DNA from: Clostridiales bacterium
Lineage (GTDB): Bacteria; Bacillota; Clostridia; Lachnospirales; Lachnospiraceae
Length of the DNA: 64,000 nucleotides
Assembly (NCBI GenBank): GCA_018365455.1
Contig: JAGZJZ010000015.1
Coordinates: forward strand, 79,000 to 142,999
Direction: 5' to 3'
Of the stretch, positions 48,259-56,900 are shown piece after piece. The notes under the pieces were generated by a model. It was given only the letters and a program-made list of their open reading frames with translations, had not been told where the DNA came from and did no database searches. Position numbers and translations under genes: made by a program. Numbering within the stretch: position 1 is the stretch's first letter; every line of letters starts with the position of its first letter.

Positions 48259-51200
48259 ATGGGAGATACATTAGAAACGCTAAAAGTTGTTATTGATGCC
48301 ACAACGCAGCCGCTTAAAAAGGCCACAGAAGAGTCTAAACGTCTGGTTAAGACTATGGCGAATGCTATAAACCAGGATATGGATAAGATTAAAGGGCCTG
48401 ATATAAATAACAGTAAAAGTATGCAGCAGATAAGAAACATGCAAAGCATGATTAAAAAGTCTGTAGCAGATATGAAAAGCGGCGCTTTGAAAGGATATGC
48501 AACAGATGGAATTAAGGATTATATTAAAAATGCGCAGTTAGCGTCAGGAATTAAGGTACATACAGATGATTACATTCAAGTTGAAAATGATATAAAACGT
48601 GCTACAAAAGCAGTAGATGCACTGCAATTAAAACAAAAGGACATGAAAGCTTCCGGTGTAAAGAGGGATAGTGACGAATGGAAGAAACTGCAAGGGCAAA
48701 TCGACACAGCAAAGCGCAAAGTAGAGTCGTACAATGCACAAAAACTTAGGATGGAAGGTCTTGGGAAAGACGTACAATTTAACAATCCAGGGGCAAAAGT
48801 AGGAAACATGATTGGTTCGGTGGGCGCTGTAGGCAAAAGCTTGCGCAACAGTATATCAGGGGCTATACAAGGATCTGGTATAGGAAATGTAGCTGCAAAA
48901 GCCACAAGCATAGTTTCCAAAACGTTCAGCGGCTTGAGTTCTGTATTTAGCAAAGTCACCTCGGTAATTCGCAAAACTTCCGGTGTATTCGGATCGCTCA
49001 TACAGAAATTTAGAAGCGGGGTTCCACATATAAACAAGGCAAAAAATTCCATGAAAAGTTTTGGAGGACAAACGCGCGGATTGGGTGGAATATTTAGTTC
49101 CATTGCAATGTCAGCCAAATTCATGTTTGCGAGTTTTTTAATACGCGGAGCACTCAATGGGGCAAAAGAAGGGTTTCAGAATCTTTCCAAATACAGCAGT
49201 GAGACAAACGACAGCTTGTCTCTGCTTAAATCTTCCTTAACGCAACTTAAAAACAGCCTGGCTACAGCGTTTGCCCCCATACTTAATATTATCACACCGG
49301 CGCTTAATGCTTTTATACAGGAGATTATAGCCGGAGTAACAGCGATTGCGCATTTCTTTGCAGCCTTAACCGGTCAAAAGACATATACAATTGCGAAAAA
49401 GGTGAATCAGGATTTCGCCGGGAGCCTGGAGGGAACTACTGGTGGCCTGAATGATGCGACCGATGCTGCAAAAGAGTATAAGAAGCAACTACTAGGATTC
49501 GACCAGATCACGAAACTGGAGGACCTAACCAGTTCAGGTGGCGGATCAGACGGCGGATTATCACCGGGGGACATGTTCGACACTGTAGAAGTGGAGAGCA
49601 AATACAAAGAACTTGCGGAGAGTATTAAGAAGTATTTCAAGGAAATTTTTGAGCCTATGAAAGCCGCCTGGGACACTTACGGGCAAGGTGTTATAGATGC
49701 ATGGAAAAAGGCCCTGGAGAACGTTCTGGAGGCTGTAAAGAGCATAGGAAAAAGCTTCTTAGAAGTATGGACTAATGGAACTGGAGAGCGTTTCTGCGGG
49801 AATATATTAAAGCTTGTGCAGCAGATAGGTGAAGCGGTAGCAGAGTTCGCGAAGGCATTCAACAATGCCTGGAACGATGACAACAAGGGCACAAAACTCC
49901 TACAGAGTTATTTTGACAAGTTTAACTCCATCCTGGAATTAATCCACAGCATAGGCAATTCTCTCTTAACAGTATGGAGCAATGGCACAGGTGAAAAGAT
50001 TATCGGTAATATCCTTGATATTTTCACGAACATAAACAATACCATTACCAACATAGCCAAAAACTTCAAGAAAGCCTGGGAGATGGACAGTACGGGCACA
50101 AAGATCATACAAGATCTGGCAGACCTGTTCAATAATATCCTGGGTCACATAAATAATATCACTAAGGGATTAGAAAAATGGTCAAAGGAACTTGACTTCA
50201 CGCCTATAACAAAAGCATTACAAGGAGTAACAGAAGCCCTTAAACCACTCGGTGATAAAGTCGGTGAAGGTCTTGAATGGCTGTTTACAAACATTTTGCA
50301 GCCTTTGGCAAAGTGGGCTATAGAACAAGGTGTGCCGGCGGCACTGGATGCCATCAAAGGGGCATTGGATTTAATTAATGCCATAATAGAAAAGGTAAAA
50401 CCGGCATTTAGCTGGGTTTGGGATAATTTCTTTAAACCTTTAGCGTCCTGGACGGGTGGTGCGGTTGCGGATATTTTAAAGAAGATCGGGGAGATATTTA
50501 CCGATCTGGGCAAAATTATCGGTGATTCAGACGGTTTTGTAGATTGCTTGGTTAATATAGGAAAGTACTTAATAGATGGTCTGTACAAAGGAATTAAAGC
50601 TGCTATTGCAAGTGTTGGAACCTGGATTAAAGAACATATAGTAGATCCGGTTGTTAGTGGTGTAAAAGAATTCTTCGGTATTCATTCGCCGTCAACTGTG
50701 TTTGAAGAACTTGGCGGATACTGTATAGAAGGTTTGTTTAATGGCCTTAAGAATCTTCCAAGTAACCTGGGAGAAATCCTATCTGGTGTATGGGAGGGTA
50801 TTAAGAAAGGATGGAAAGCACTTGGAGATCTTGCGCTGGAAGTAGGGGCTAAGATAAAGCAAAAAGCATCCGAGCTGTGGGACGGTTTAAAATCCGGCTG
50901 GGACACTGTTAGTAATAAGGTAGTAGAATTTGCTACAGATGTAAAAGACGGAGTAAAGAGTACAGCAAGCAAATCCTGGAACGGCATAAAGAACGCCTGG
51001 GATACCGGAACAACGAAAGTGGCAGAGTTCGCCGCTGATGTTAAGGAAGGGGCAACCAGCACAGCTTCCAAAGTATGGACAGGAGTAAAGAACGCCTGGG
51101 ATACCGGCACAACAAAGGTGGCTGAATTTGCGGCAGACGTAAAAGAAGGAGCTACCACAGTTGCAAACAAGGCATGGTCTGGAATAAAGAATGCCTGGGA

Positions 51201-52101
51201 TACTGGAACCAGCAAGGTCACAGAGTTTGCCTCGGATGTAAAAGATGGAGCTGTAAGTGTAGCCTCTAATGTATGGGGAAAAATAAAAGGAGCCTGGGAC
51301 ACCGGAACCAGCAAAGTAGCAAGCTTCGCTTCTGGCTTAAAAGATAGTGCCGCTTCTGTTGCAAACAGCGCATGGTCAAGTATATCTGGGGCATGGGGCA
51401 ATCCTAATAACAGAAGACTTTCTACGACAGCAGTTATGACAACGTCTGCAAGTTCGTTATATAAACCTTTTAATGATTATTGGAATCGGCAAACATTAAA
51501 AACGAATGTAAAAACAAATAAATCTGGTTATCAATTGTGGGACGGCGTAAAGAAAAGCTGGGGAAGAAAAACAAGAAGCGTATATGCTACTCCTAAACTT
51601 ACAAAATCAGGGGGCACGCTTGCTAATGAGTTTGGGAATCAATGGGGAAGGCCCACATATCCTGTAGGTCTAAATATTAATAAAGAAGATTTTTACAATC
51701 AGATGCAGGAATGTGCGAACAGAATTATATATCCGTTTGGAACACCCGCTGAACGATATTCCAAAAGAGCAGACGGCGGCATATTAAAAAATGGATCTTG
51801 GCAAAAGTTTGCTACCGGTGGAATGCCTAATATGGGGCAAGCTTTTATTGCGAGAGAGGCCGGGCCGGAACTTGTGGGAACAATTGGGGGTCATACTGCG
51901 GTAATGAATAATGATCAGATTGTTTCTTCCGTAGCTTCCGGTGTTTACAATGCTGTTGTGGCGGCTATGGCGGGCTTTCAAGGTGGTGGAAAAACGCCTT
52001 CTGTAAATGTGTACGTTGGTGGTAAAAAGATTACAGACGTTGTTGTTGAAGAAATTAACAAACAAACTTTAAATACAGGTCATTGTCCGATAAGAACATA
52101 G
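48259..52101 (+). CDS. Tail tape measure protein
   Basis: This 1280-aa protein directly follows the chaperones. It is helical, with coiled-coil at the start, a hydrophobic stretch (about 270-345) and the TP901-like core segment ITPALNAFIQEIIAGVTAIA. From about 880 to 1045 it has five tandem 33-residue units of the form WDTGTTKVAEFAADVKEGAT. The C-terminus includes FIAREAGPELVGTIGGHTAV, common in these proteins. Length sets the tail at roughly 190 nm by the usual 0.15 nm per residue rule. Confidence 0.93.
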   Translation: MGDTLETLKVVIDATTQPLKKATEESKRLVKTMANAINQDMDKIKGPDINNSKSMQQIRNMQSMIKKSVADMKSGALKGYATDGIKDYIKNAQLASGIKVHTDDYIQVENDIKRATKAVDALQLKQKDMKASGVKRDSDEWKKLQGQIDTAKRKVESYNAQKLRMEGLGKDVQFNNPGAKVGNMIGSVGAVGKSLRNSISGAIQGSGIGNVAAKATSIVSKTFSGLSSVFSKVTSVIRKTSGVFGSLIQKFRSGVPHINKAKNSMKSFGGQTRGLGGIFSSIAMSAKFMFASFLIRGALNGAKEGFQNLSKYSSETNDSLSLLKSSLTQLKNSLATAFAPILNIITPALNAFIQEIIAGVTAIAHFFAALTGQKTYTIAKKVNQDFAGSLEGTTGGLNDATDAAKEYKKQLLGFDQITKLEDLTSSGGGSDGGLSPGDMFDTVEVESKYKELAESIKKYFKEIFEPMKAAWDTYGQGVIDAWKKALENVLEAVKSIGKSFLEVWTNGTGERFCGNILKLVQQIGEAVAEFAKAFNNAWNDDNKGTKLLQSYFDKFNSILELIHSIGNSLLTVWSNGTGEKIIGNILDIFTNINNTITNIAKNFKKAWEMDSTGTKIIQDLADLFNNILGHINNITKGLEKWSKELDFTPITKALQGVTEALKPLGDKVGEGLEWLFTNILQPLAKWAIEQGVPAALDAIKGALDLINAIIEKVKPAFSWVWDNFFKPLASWTGGAVADILKKIGEIFTDLGKIIGDSDGFVDCLVNIGKYLIDGLYKGIKAAIASVGTWIKEHIVDPVVSGVKEFFGIHSPSTVFEELGGYCIEGLFNGLKNLPSNLGEILSGVWEGIKKGWKALGDLALEVGAKIKQKASELWDGLKSGWDTVSNKVVEFATDVKDGVKSTASKSWNGIKNAWDTGTTKVAEFAADVKEGATSTASKVWTGVKNAWDTGTTKVAEFAADVKEGATTVANKAWSGIKNAWDTGTSKVTEFASDVKDGAVSVASNVWGKIKGAWDTGTSKVASFASGLKDSAASVANSAWSSISGAWGNPNNRRLSTTAVMTTSASSLYKPFNDYWNRQTLKTNVKTNKSGYQLWDGVKKSWGRKTRSVYATPKLTKSGGTLANEFGNQWGRPTYPVGLNINKEDFYNQMQECANRIIYPFGTPAERYSKRADGGILKNGSWQKFATGGMPNMGQAFIAREAGPELVGTIGGHTAVMNNDQIVSSVASGVYNAVVAAMAGFQGGGKTPSVNVYVGGKKITDVVVEEINKQTLNTGHCPIRT
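50899..51393. repeat. Five 99-bp tandem units in the tape measure gene
   Basis: The Trp codon that opens each unit recurs at 50899, 50998, 51097, 51196, 51295 and 51394, exactly 99 bp apart. Units 2-4 are nearly identical in protein. Such a stretch can expand or shrink and so alter tail length by whole units. Confidence 0.9.
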
Positions 52102-52130
52102 TTTACATTCTTCCTCTCGTTTGGTATAAT
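52102..52130 (+). promoter_or_regulatory. Independent promoter of the Ig-like moron
   Basis: TTTACA (52102-52107), 17 bp, TATAAT (52125-52130). It begins right after the tape measure stop and serves only the next gene, which has its own terminator. Confidence 0.75.
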
Positions 52131-52162
52131 TTTACTATAAAAAAGGGAGGAAGAGAGTAAAT

Positions 52163-52831
52163 ATGAAAACAGTAAAAAGATGTTTGCCAATATTATTACT
52201 AATCATGGTGTGCACATGTTATTTTGGCTTATCTACTCAGGCAGCCAGCAAGATAAGAATCACCAAAAGCAAAGAAACTGTAACGGCAGGGAATATTACT
52301 AAACTTAGAATTCAAGGAACAAATCAGAAGGCAAAATGGACTTCAAGCAACAAAAGAGTTGCCACGGTAAAGCCGAACGGTGATGTTTATGCAAAGAAAA
52401 AAGGAAACACATATATAAAAGCAAAAATAGGAAGAAAAACATATACTTGCAAAGTTACGGTTAAGGGTTTTAAATCAAAACTCAATAGAATGTCAAATTA
52501 TTTTAAAAATATGGGCTATGTGAAACCTGGTCAATCTTCGTTTGATTCATACTATTATTTATCTGCATCATATATATTTATGGCGTACTATCCTACAGGA
52601 GTATTTATGACAGATAAATTTGCATTATTAGAATACGATCCTGCGAAGATGGACGATACGTCATTTAAAGTAATGGATTATGCAAAAACCAAAGGGTATT
52701 TTTCGGTAAACGGTGAAAAGACATACGGTGTATACGGTTTAAAAAATAATACATTTTTGGTATTTTTCGGGAAAGATACAACTGATAATGATGTAAAGAA
52801 GATTTCTACAGCATTCAAAAAATTCAAATAA
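52163..52831 (+). CDS. Secreted Ig-like (BIG2) protein, lysogenic conversion candidate
   Basis: This 222-aa protein has a signal peptide (KRCLPILLLIMVCTCYFGLS, cleaved near AASK) and then a BIG2-like domain (about 30-100; KIRITKSKETVTAGNITKL, WTSSNKRVATVKPNGDVYAK). The C-terminal half is not recognised. It has its own sigma-A promoter and terminator inside the tail operon, so it is a typical moron expressed in the lysogen. It may change the host surface or bind glycans or phage receptors. It may also be a virion part, which the signal peptide argues against. Confidence 0.8.
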   Translation: MKTVKRCLPILLLIMVCTCYFGLSTQAASKIRITKSKETVTAGNITKLRIQGTNQKAKWTSSNKRVATVKPNGDVYAKKKGNTYIKAKIGRKTYTCKVTVKGFKSKLNRMSNYFKNMGYVKPGQSSFDSYYYLSASYIFMAYYPTGVFMTDKFALLEYDPAKMDDTSFKVMDYAKTKGYFSVNGEKTYGVYGLKNNTFLVFFGKDTTDNDVKKISTAFKKFK

Positions 52832-52836
52832 CCAAC

Positions 52837-52866
52837 AACCCGCTTACAAACGTAGGTGGGTTTTCT
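52837..52866 (+). terminator. Terminator of the moron
   Basis: AACCCGCTTAC (52837-52847) pairs with GTAGGTGGGTT (52852-52862) with one wobble or mismatch, followed by TTCTT. Confidence 0.75.
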
Positions 52867-52896
52867 TATGCTCAAATTTATCACGGAGGTGGATAA

Positions 52897-53271
52897 ATGG
52901 AATATGCAGATATATGGATAGACAATGAAAAAATGCCTCCGATAAAAAAGGAAGGCTTGTCAATATCCAGAGAACCGGTCTGGTCTTCTAATACTGGCAG
53001 GGGAGCAGACGGTGTTATGGGCGGCGATATCGTAGCTCACAAATATACATTAAAATGCAGTTTCACTAACATGGACCAAAAAACAATAGCAAAAGTTCTG
53101 AGGCTTACTAAGAAGCCTTTTTTTAATGTTAAATTTTTGGACCCGGAACAGGAAACAGATACCTATAAAACGATAACAATGTACGCAGGAACGCCAACTA
53201 TACCTGTATATTCTTTTGCCAGTGGAATGCCGCGGTATGTGGGAGTTACTTGCGATTTTATCGAACAGTAG
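52897..53271 (+). CDS. Distal tail-like protein (124 aa)
   Basis: A beta-rich protein (YADIWIDNEKMPPIKKEGLS; RGADGVMGGDIVAHKYTLKC) in the place of the distal tail protein of siphoviruses. GGAGG before ATG. Assignment by position and pattern. Confidence 0.65.
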   Translation: MEYADIWIDNEKMPPIKKEGLSISREPVWSSNTGRGADGVMGGDIVAHKYTLKCSFTNMDQKTIAKVLRLTKKPFFNVKFLDPEQETDTYKTITMYAGTPTIPVYSFASGMPRYVGVTCDFIEQ

Positions 53272-53283
53272 AAAGGAAATATT

Positions 53284-53528
53284 ATGGAAATTAAAAAAAT
53301 ATAGAATTTACAGCATATTCTACAACAGCAGAAGGGCAGGAAATAATGAATTTTACTGCAAGAATAAATTCCGATGACCCAACACAACTTACGTATTACC
53401 CAGGAATTCAGAATCAGGCGTTATATAAAGAAAATCGAGCGCAGGCAAAGTCAGACCAGTTGGCATTCGAGGATGCCGTATACGCTGAACAGGATAAACT
53501 TATTGCATCAAAGGAGGAAGAGAAATAA
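53284..53528 (+). pseudogene. Small tail gene with frameshift in an A7 run
   Basis: ATG at 53284 follows GAAAGGAA, but this frame stops after six codons at TAG 53302-53304. The -1 frame is open from 53295 to 53528 and reads IEFTAYSTTAEGQEIMNFTA and onward as a well-formed protein. The two frames meet at seven A (53293-53299). One more A would give an intact 81-aa protein. This is either a real frameshift, transcriptional or ribosomal slippage on the A run, or a sequencing error. A start at the internal ATG 53346 has no ribosome site. Confidence 0.7.
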
Positions 53529-53980
53529 TGAAAATGAAATCACGTGAGATAGAAAAGAAATTATCAGGATTGTTAAATTTAAAAGACAAAACATTTCCCA
53601 GAGAAATGAGTTATGCAATCAGCCGGAACATTGAGAATTTAACAAAGGAATACGAACGTATCGGAAAAGAACGCATAGACATTTGCGAACTTTACGCTAA
53701 AAAAGATAAAGAAGGAAATGCAATAACAGAGACAACAGTCAAGAAAAATCAATATGGGCAGGAAATTAAAGAGACAAACTATGTATTTGAGAGTCCCGAA
53801 GACGAGCGTATGTGTACCAAAGATTACCAGGAAGTGCTTGAAACAGAAACAGATATTGATATCTTTAAAATTACACTGGCCATGTTTGAAAAGTGTGAGG
53901 AGATTGACCGGTACAGCGTGCCCACTGTAGGAGAAGAAACAGCCCTTATCTTTATGACAGAGGAATCGGAAAAAAAGTAA
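53528..53980 (+). CDS. DUF1617-like tail protein
   Basis: This 150-aa protein (REIEKKLSGLLNLKDKTFPR; MSYAISRNIENLTKEYERIG) matches DUF1617 phage proteins found between distal tail and tail fibre genes. ATG overlaps the previous stop. Role in tail assembly is unclear. Confidence 0.75.
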   Translation: MKMKSREIEKKLSGLLNLKDKTFPREMSYAISRNIENLTKEYERIGKERIDICELYAKKDKEGNAITETTVKKNQYGQEIKETNYVFESPEDERMCTKDYQEVLETETDIDIFKITLAMFEKCEEIDRYSVPTVGEETALIFMTEESEKK

Positions 53981-53995
53981 GAGAGGATGGTGTAA

Positions 53996-56900
53996 ATGTA
54001 TAGAGCATCCGAACAATTTAATACTGAAATAATGCAGCTTTCCCGGCGCTTTTGTGCCAAGATTGTGATTGGAAGCTCTACGATTACAACCGGAATTATT
54101 AAAATTAAGTTTACCGGGGGCAGTAATGGCGGGGAAGATATAACAATTGGATCTGCCGTATCCCAGGCGGTGGAGATTTCTGTTAAGTCTGATTTAAACT
54201 TTACTGGTAAGGAAATAGCTGTACATATAGGTCTTCGGATTGGCGAACAGATAGAATATGTGCCTATGGGTGTGTATGTAGTGGAAAAGCCGTCCAAGAG
54301 TAGCGGAGTGGTTAGCTTTACCGCACATGACCGGATGATATCAAAGGGCGAGTTGCTATACACTTCCAGTTTAACATTTCCGAACAATAGCAAAAATGTA
54401 CTTAACGAAATTTGTACACAAATGGGAATAACATACGCTACGCAGTTGACAGGAATAGTAATACAAGAAAAACCTTCTGGATATACACGCCGGGAGGTTA
54501 TTTCTTATCTTGCGAGTTTACATGGGAAATTTGCCTGCATTAACCGGACCGGTAACTTGGAATTAAAATGGTATGAGGATAATTCCTATGCTCCGGGTGC
54601 AAGCCGGATAAACGAGCCAGAGGTGCAGGAGAGCGACTATATTTTAAGCAAGATATCCTGCGCGGTAAATCAGGAAAACACAATTGAATCTGGCACGGGA
54701 ACCGGCATGAATATATCCAATCCGTTAATGACACAAGCGGTATTGGATAATGTAGTAAAACAATTAAATGGCTTCCGGTTTAGACCTGGAAAGTTGCAGG
54801 TTCGACTGGGGGATGTCCGCCTTGATCCTTGGGATATTATAACTATCCAAAACGGAAGTGAAGTACTGAAAATGCCCTGTATGACACTAACCCATGATTA
54901 TGATGGTGGTGTTTCCACGGAAGTAATATCTGTAGGAAAAACAACGGCAGAACAGGAGTATAACTATAAAGGCCCGACAGCAACCGCTATTGACCGGGCG
55001 TATACGGAATTATTTCTAGTAAATAAAGTAGTTGCTAACAAGATAGATGCAGAAGAGGCAGATATTAAATTTGCTAAGATAAAAGAATTAGAGGCAACCA
55101 ATGCTAAGGTAGAAACGATTGTGGGGGATTTTGCGGATTTTAAATCGGGTGAATTCGAAGACTTAAAGGCGAATCAAGCAACATTCGAGGAAGCTACAAC
55201 CAAAAAGTTTACAGCCGTAACCGCACAGATCGAAACAGTAACCGGCGATTTTGCAAGCTTTAAGACGGGCGAGTTCGAAACCTTAAAATCCAAACAAGCC
55301 GCATTCGAAGAAGCCACAGCACAGAAATTCACGGCGGTTACAGGGCAAGTAGACAGCATAAACGGGCAGTTCGCCGATTACAAAGTAATCGTGAATCAAG
55401 AATTTACGTCTATCCATTCCACAATAAAAATGCTGGACGTAGAGTCGCAAAGGGTAAAGGAATTACTGGCCGGAAACATTACATCGGATAATATAGCCAC
55501 CGGAGCAATAACAGCCGGAAGCGGAATAATTGCACAGGGTGCCATTGGGGACGCAGAGATATCCGACCTATCCGCAAATAAGATTAAATCCGGTACGGTA
55601 GACACATCCCAGGTAACTATAGCAAGCAAAGACAGCGCCATAACAATAACTGGAAACCAACTTATGGTTAACGACACCACCAACGCCGCAAGCCCAATCA
55701 ACCGTGTAATCCTGGGTAAATACACCAACGGAAGTGCAACCACCTACGGGTTATTAATCCGGGGCAAGGATGGCAAAACTGTTATGTTGGACGGAGACGG
55801 CGTACATAATGCCGGGATAACCAATGGTGCCGTAGACAACAACAAAGTGTCGGACGATGCCAATATATCCGGGAATAAACTGGATATCAATAGCGTTGTG
55901 CGGTCGGTTAATGGGGCTACAGAAAAGATACAATCCACTGTGGTGCAGGTGGGGGATAGAAGCTTAAATGTGTACCTAGGGGAGCAGAACAATACAATTA
56001 CAGAGCACGGGGAGTCGTTGCGGACGCAGGCGGCTTCTATAAAGGCGGCACAGGATTCTATTAAGCTTAAGCTAGACACACAGACGTGGACTACAGCGAA
56101 AGAAGAGATAGACGGGAAGATTTCCAAGAATACTTCAAATTTGTCTAAGGCTACTTCGGATATAACCGTTTTGCAAGGGCAGATTACGTCTAAGGTGGAA
56201 CAGACGGATATTAATAAGGCAGTGGAAAGTATTACGATTGGGGGAAGGAATCTTTTTAGACAGTCAGGGCATTGGGAGAAGTTACCCGATGCGAAATATT
56301 GGGGCAATAATGGCGGAACTATTAACTTGGATACAACCGTTAAGTATTTAGGTTACAACACTTTACGTACTACAGTAGGTGGCGGTATAAATGGCCATAA
56401 CTCCGAATGGATAGAATTAGACACAAATAAAATCTATACGTATTCGGCAATGATCTTAACAAATGCTAATGTAACAGGGAGTGAAAGTACCCCCTTACAT
56501 TTTCAAAGTTCGGCTGACAAAATTAATTTTGTAGGAGTTGAAGTTGTAAAATACAAACAATCTGCGATTGCCAATCAATGGAATTTATTGTATGCAACAT
56601 TTAAACCTAAAGGAAAATACTGGCGACCTTTCGTATACATGGGTAGTGGAAGTACGATATTTAATATTGCGTATTTAAAGCTGGAAGAAGGAACGAAAGC
56701 AACTGATTGGGCCCCAAATTCCGAAGATATAGACGCATCCATAGCAGAAGTAATAACAAACACCACCGAATCCATAAAAACCGCCAAATCCGAAATAAAG
56801 CAGACCACAGATGCCATAACCCAGAACGTATCCAACCTGCAAAGCACAGTAAGCACCCACACAACCCAAATCGGCAACAAAGCAGAAACAAGCACAGTAA

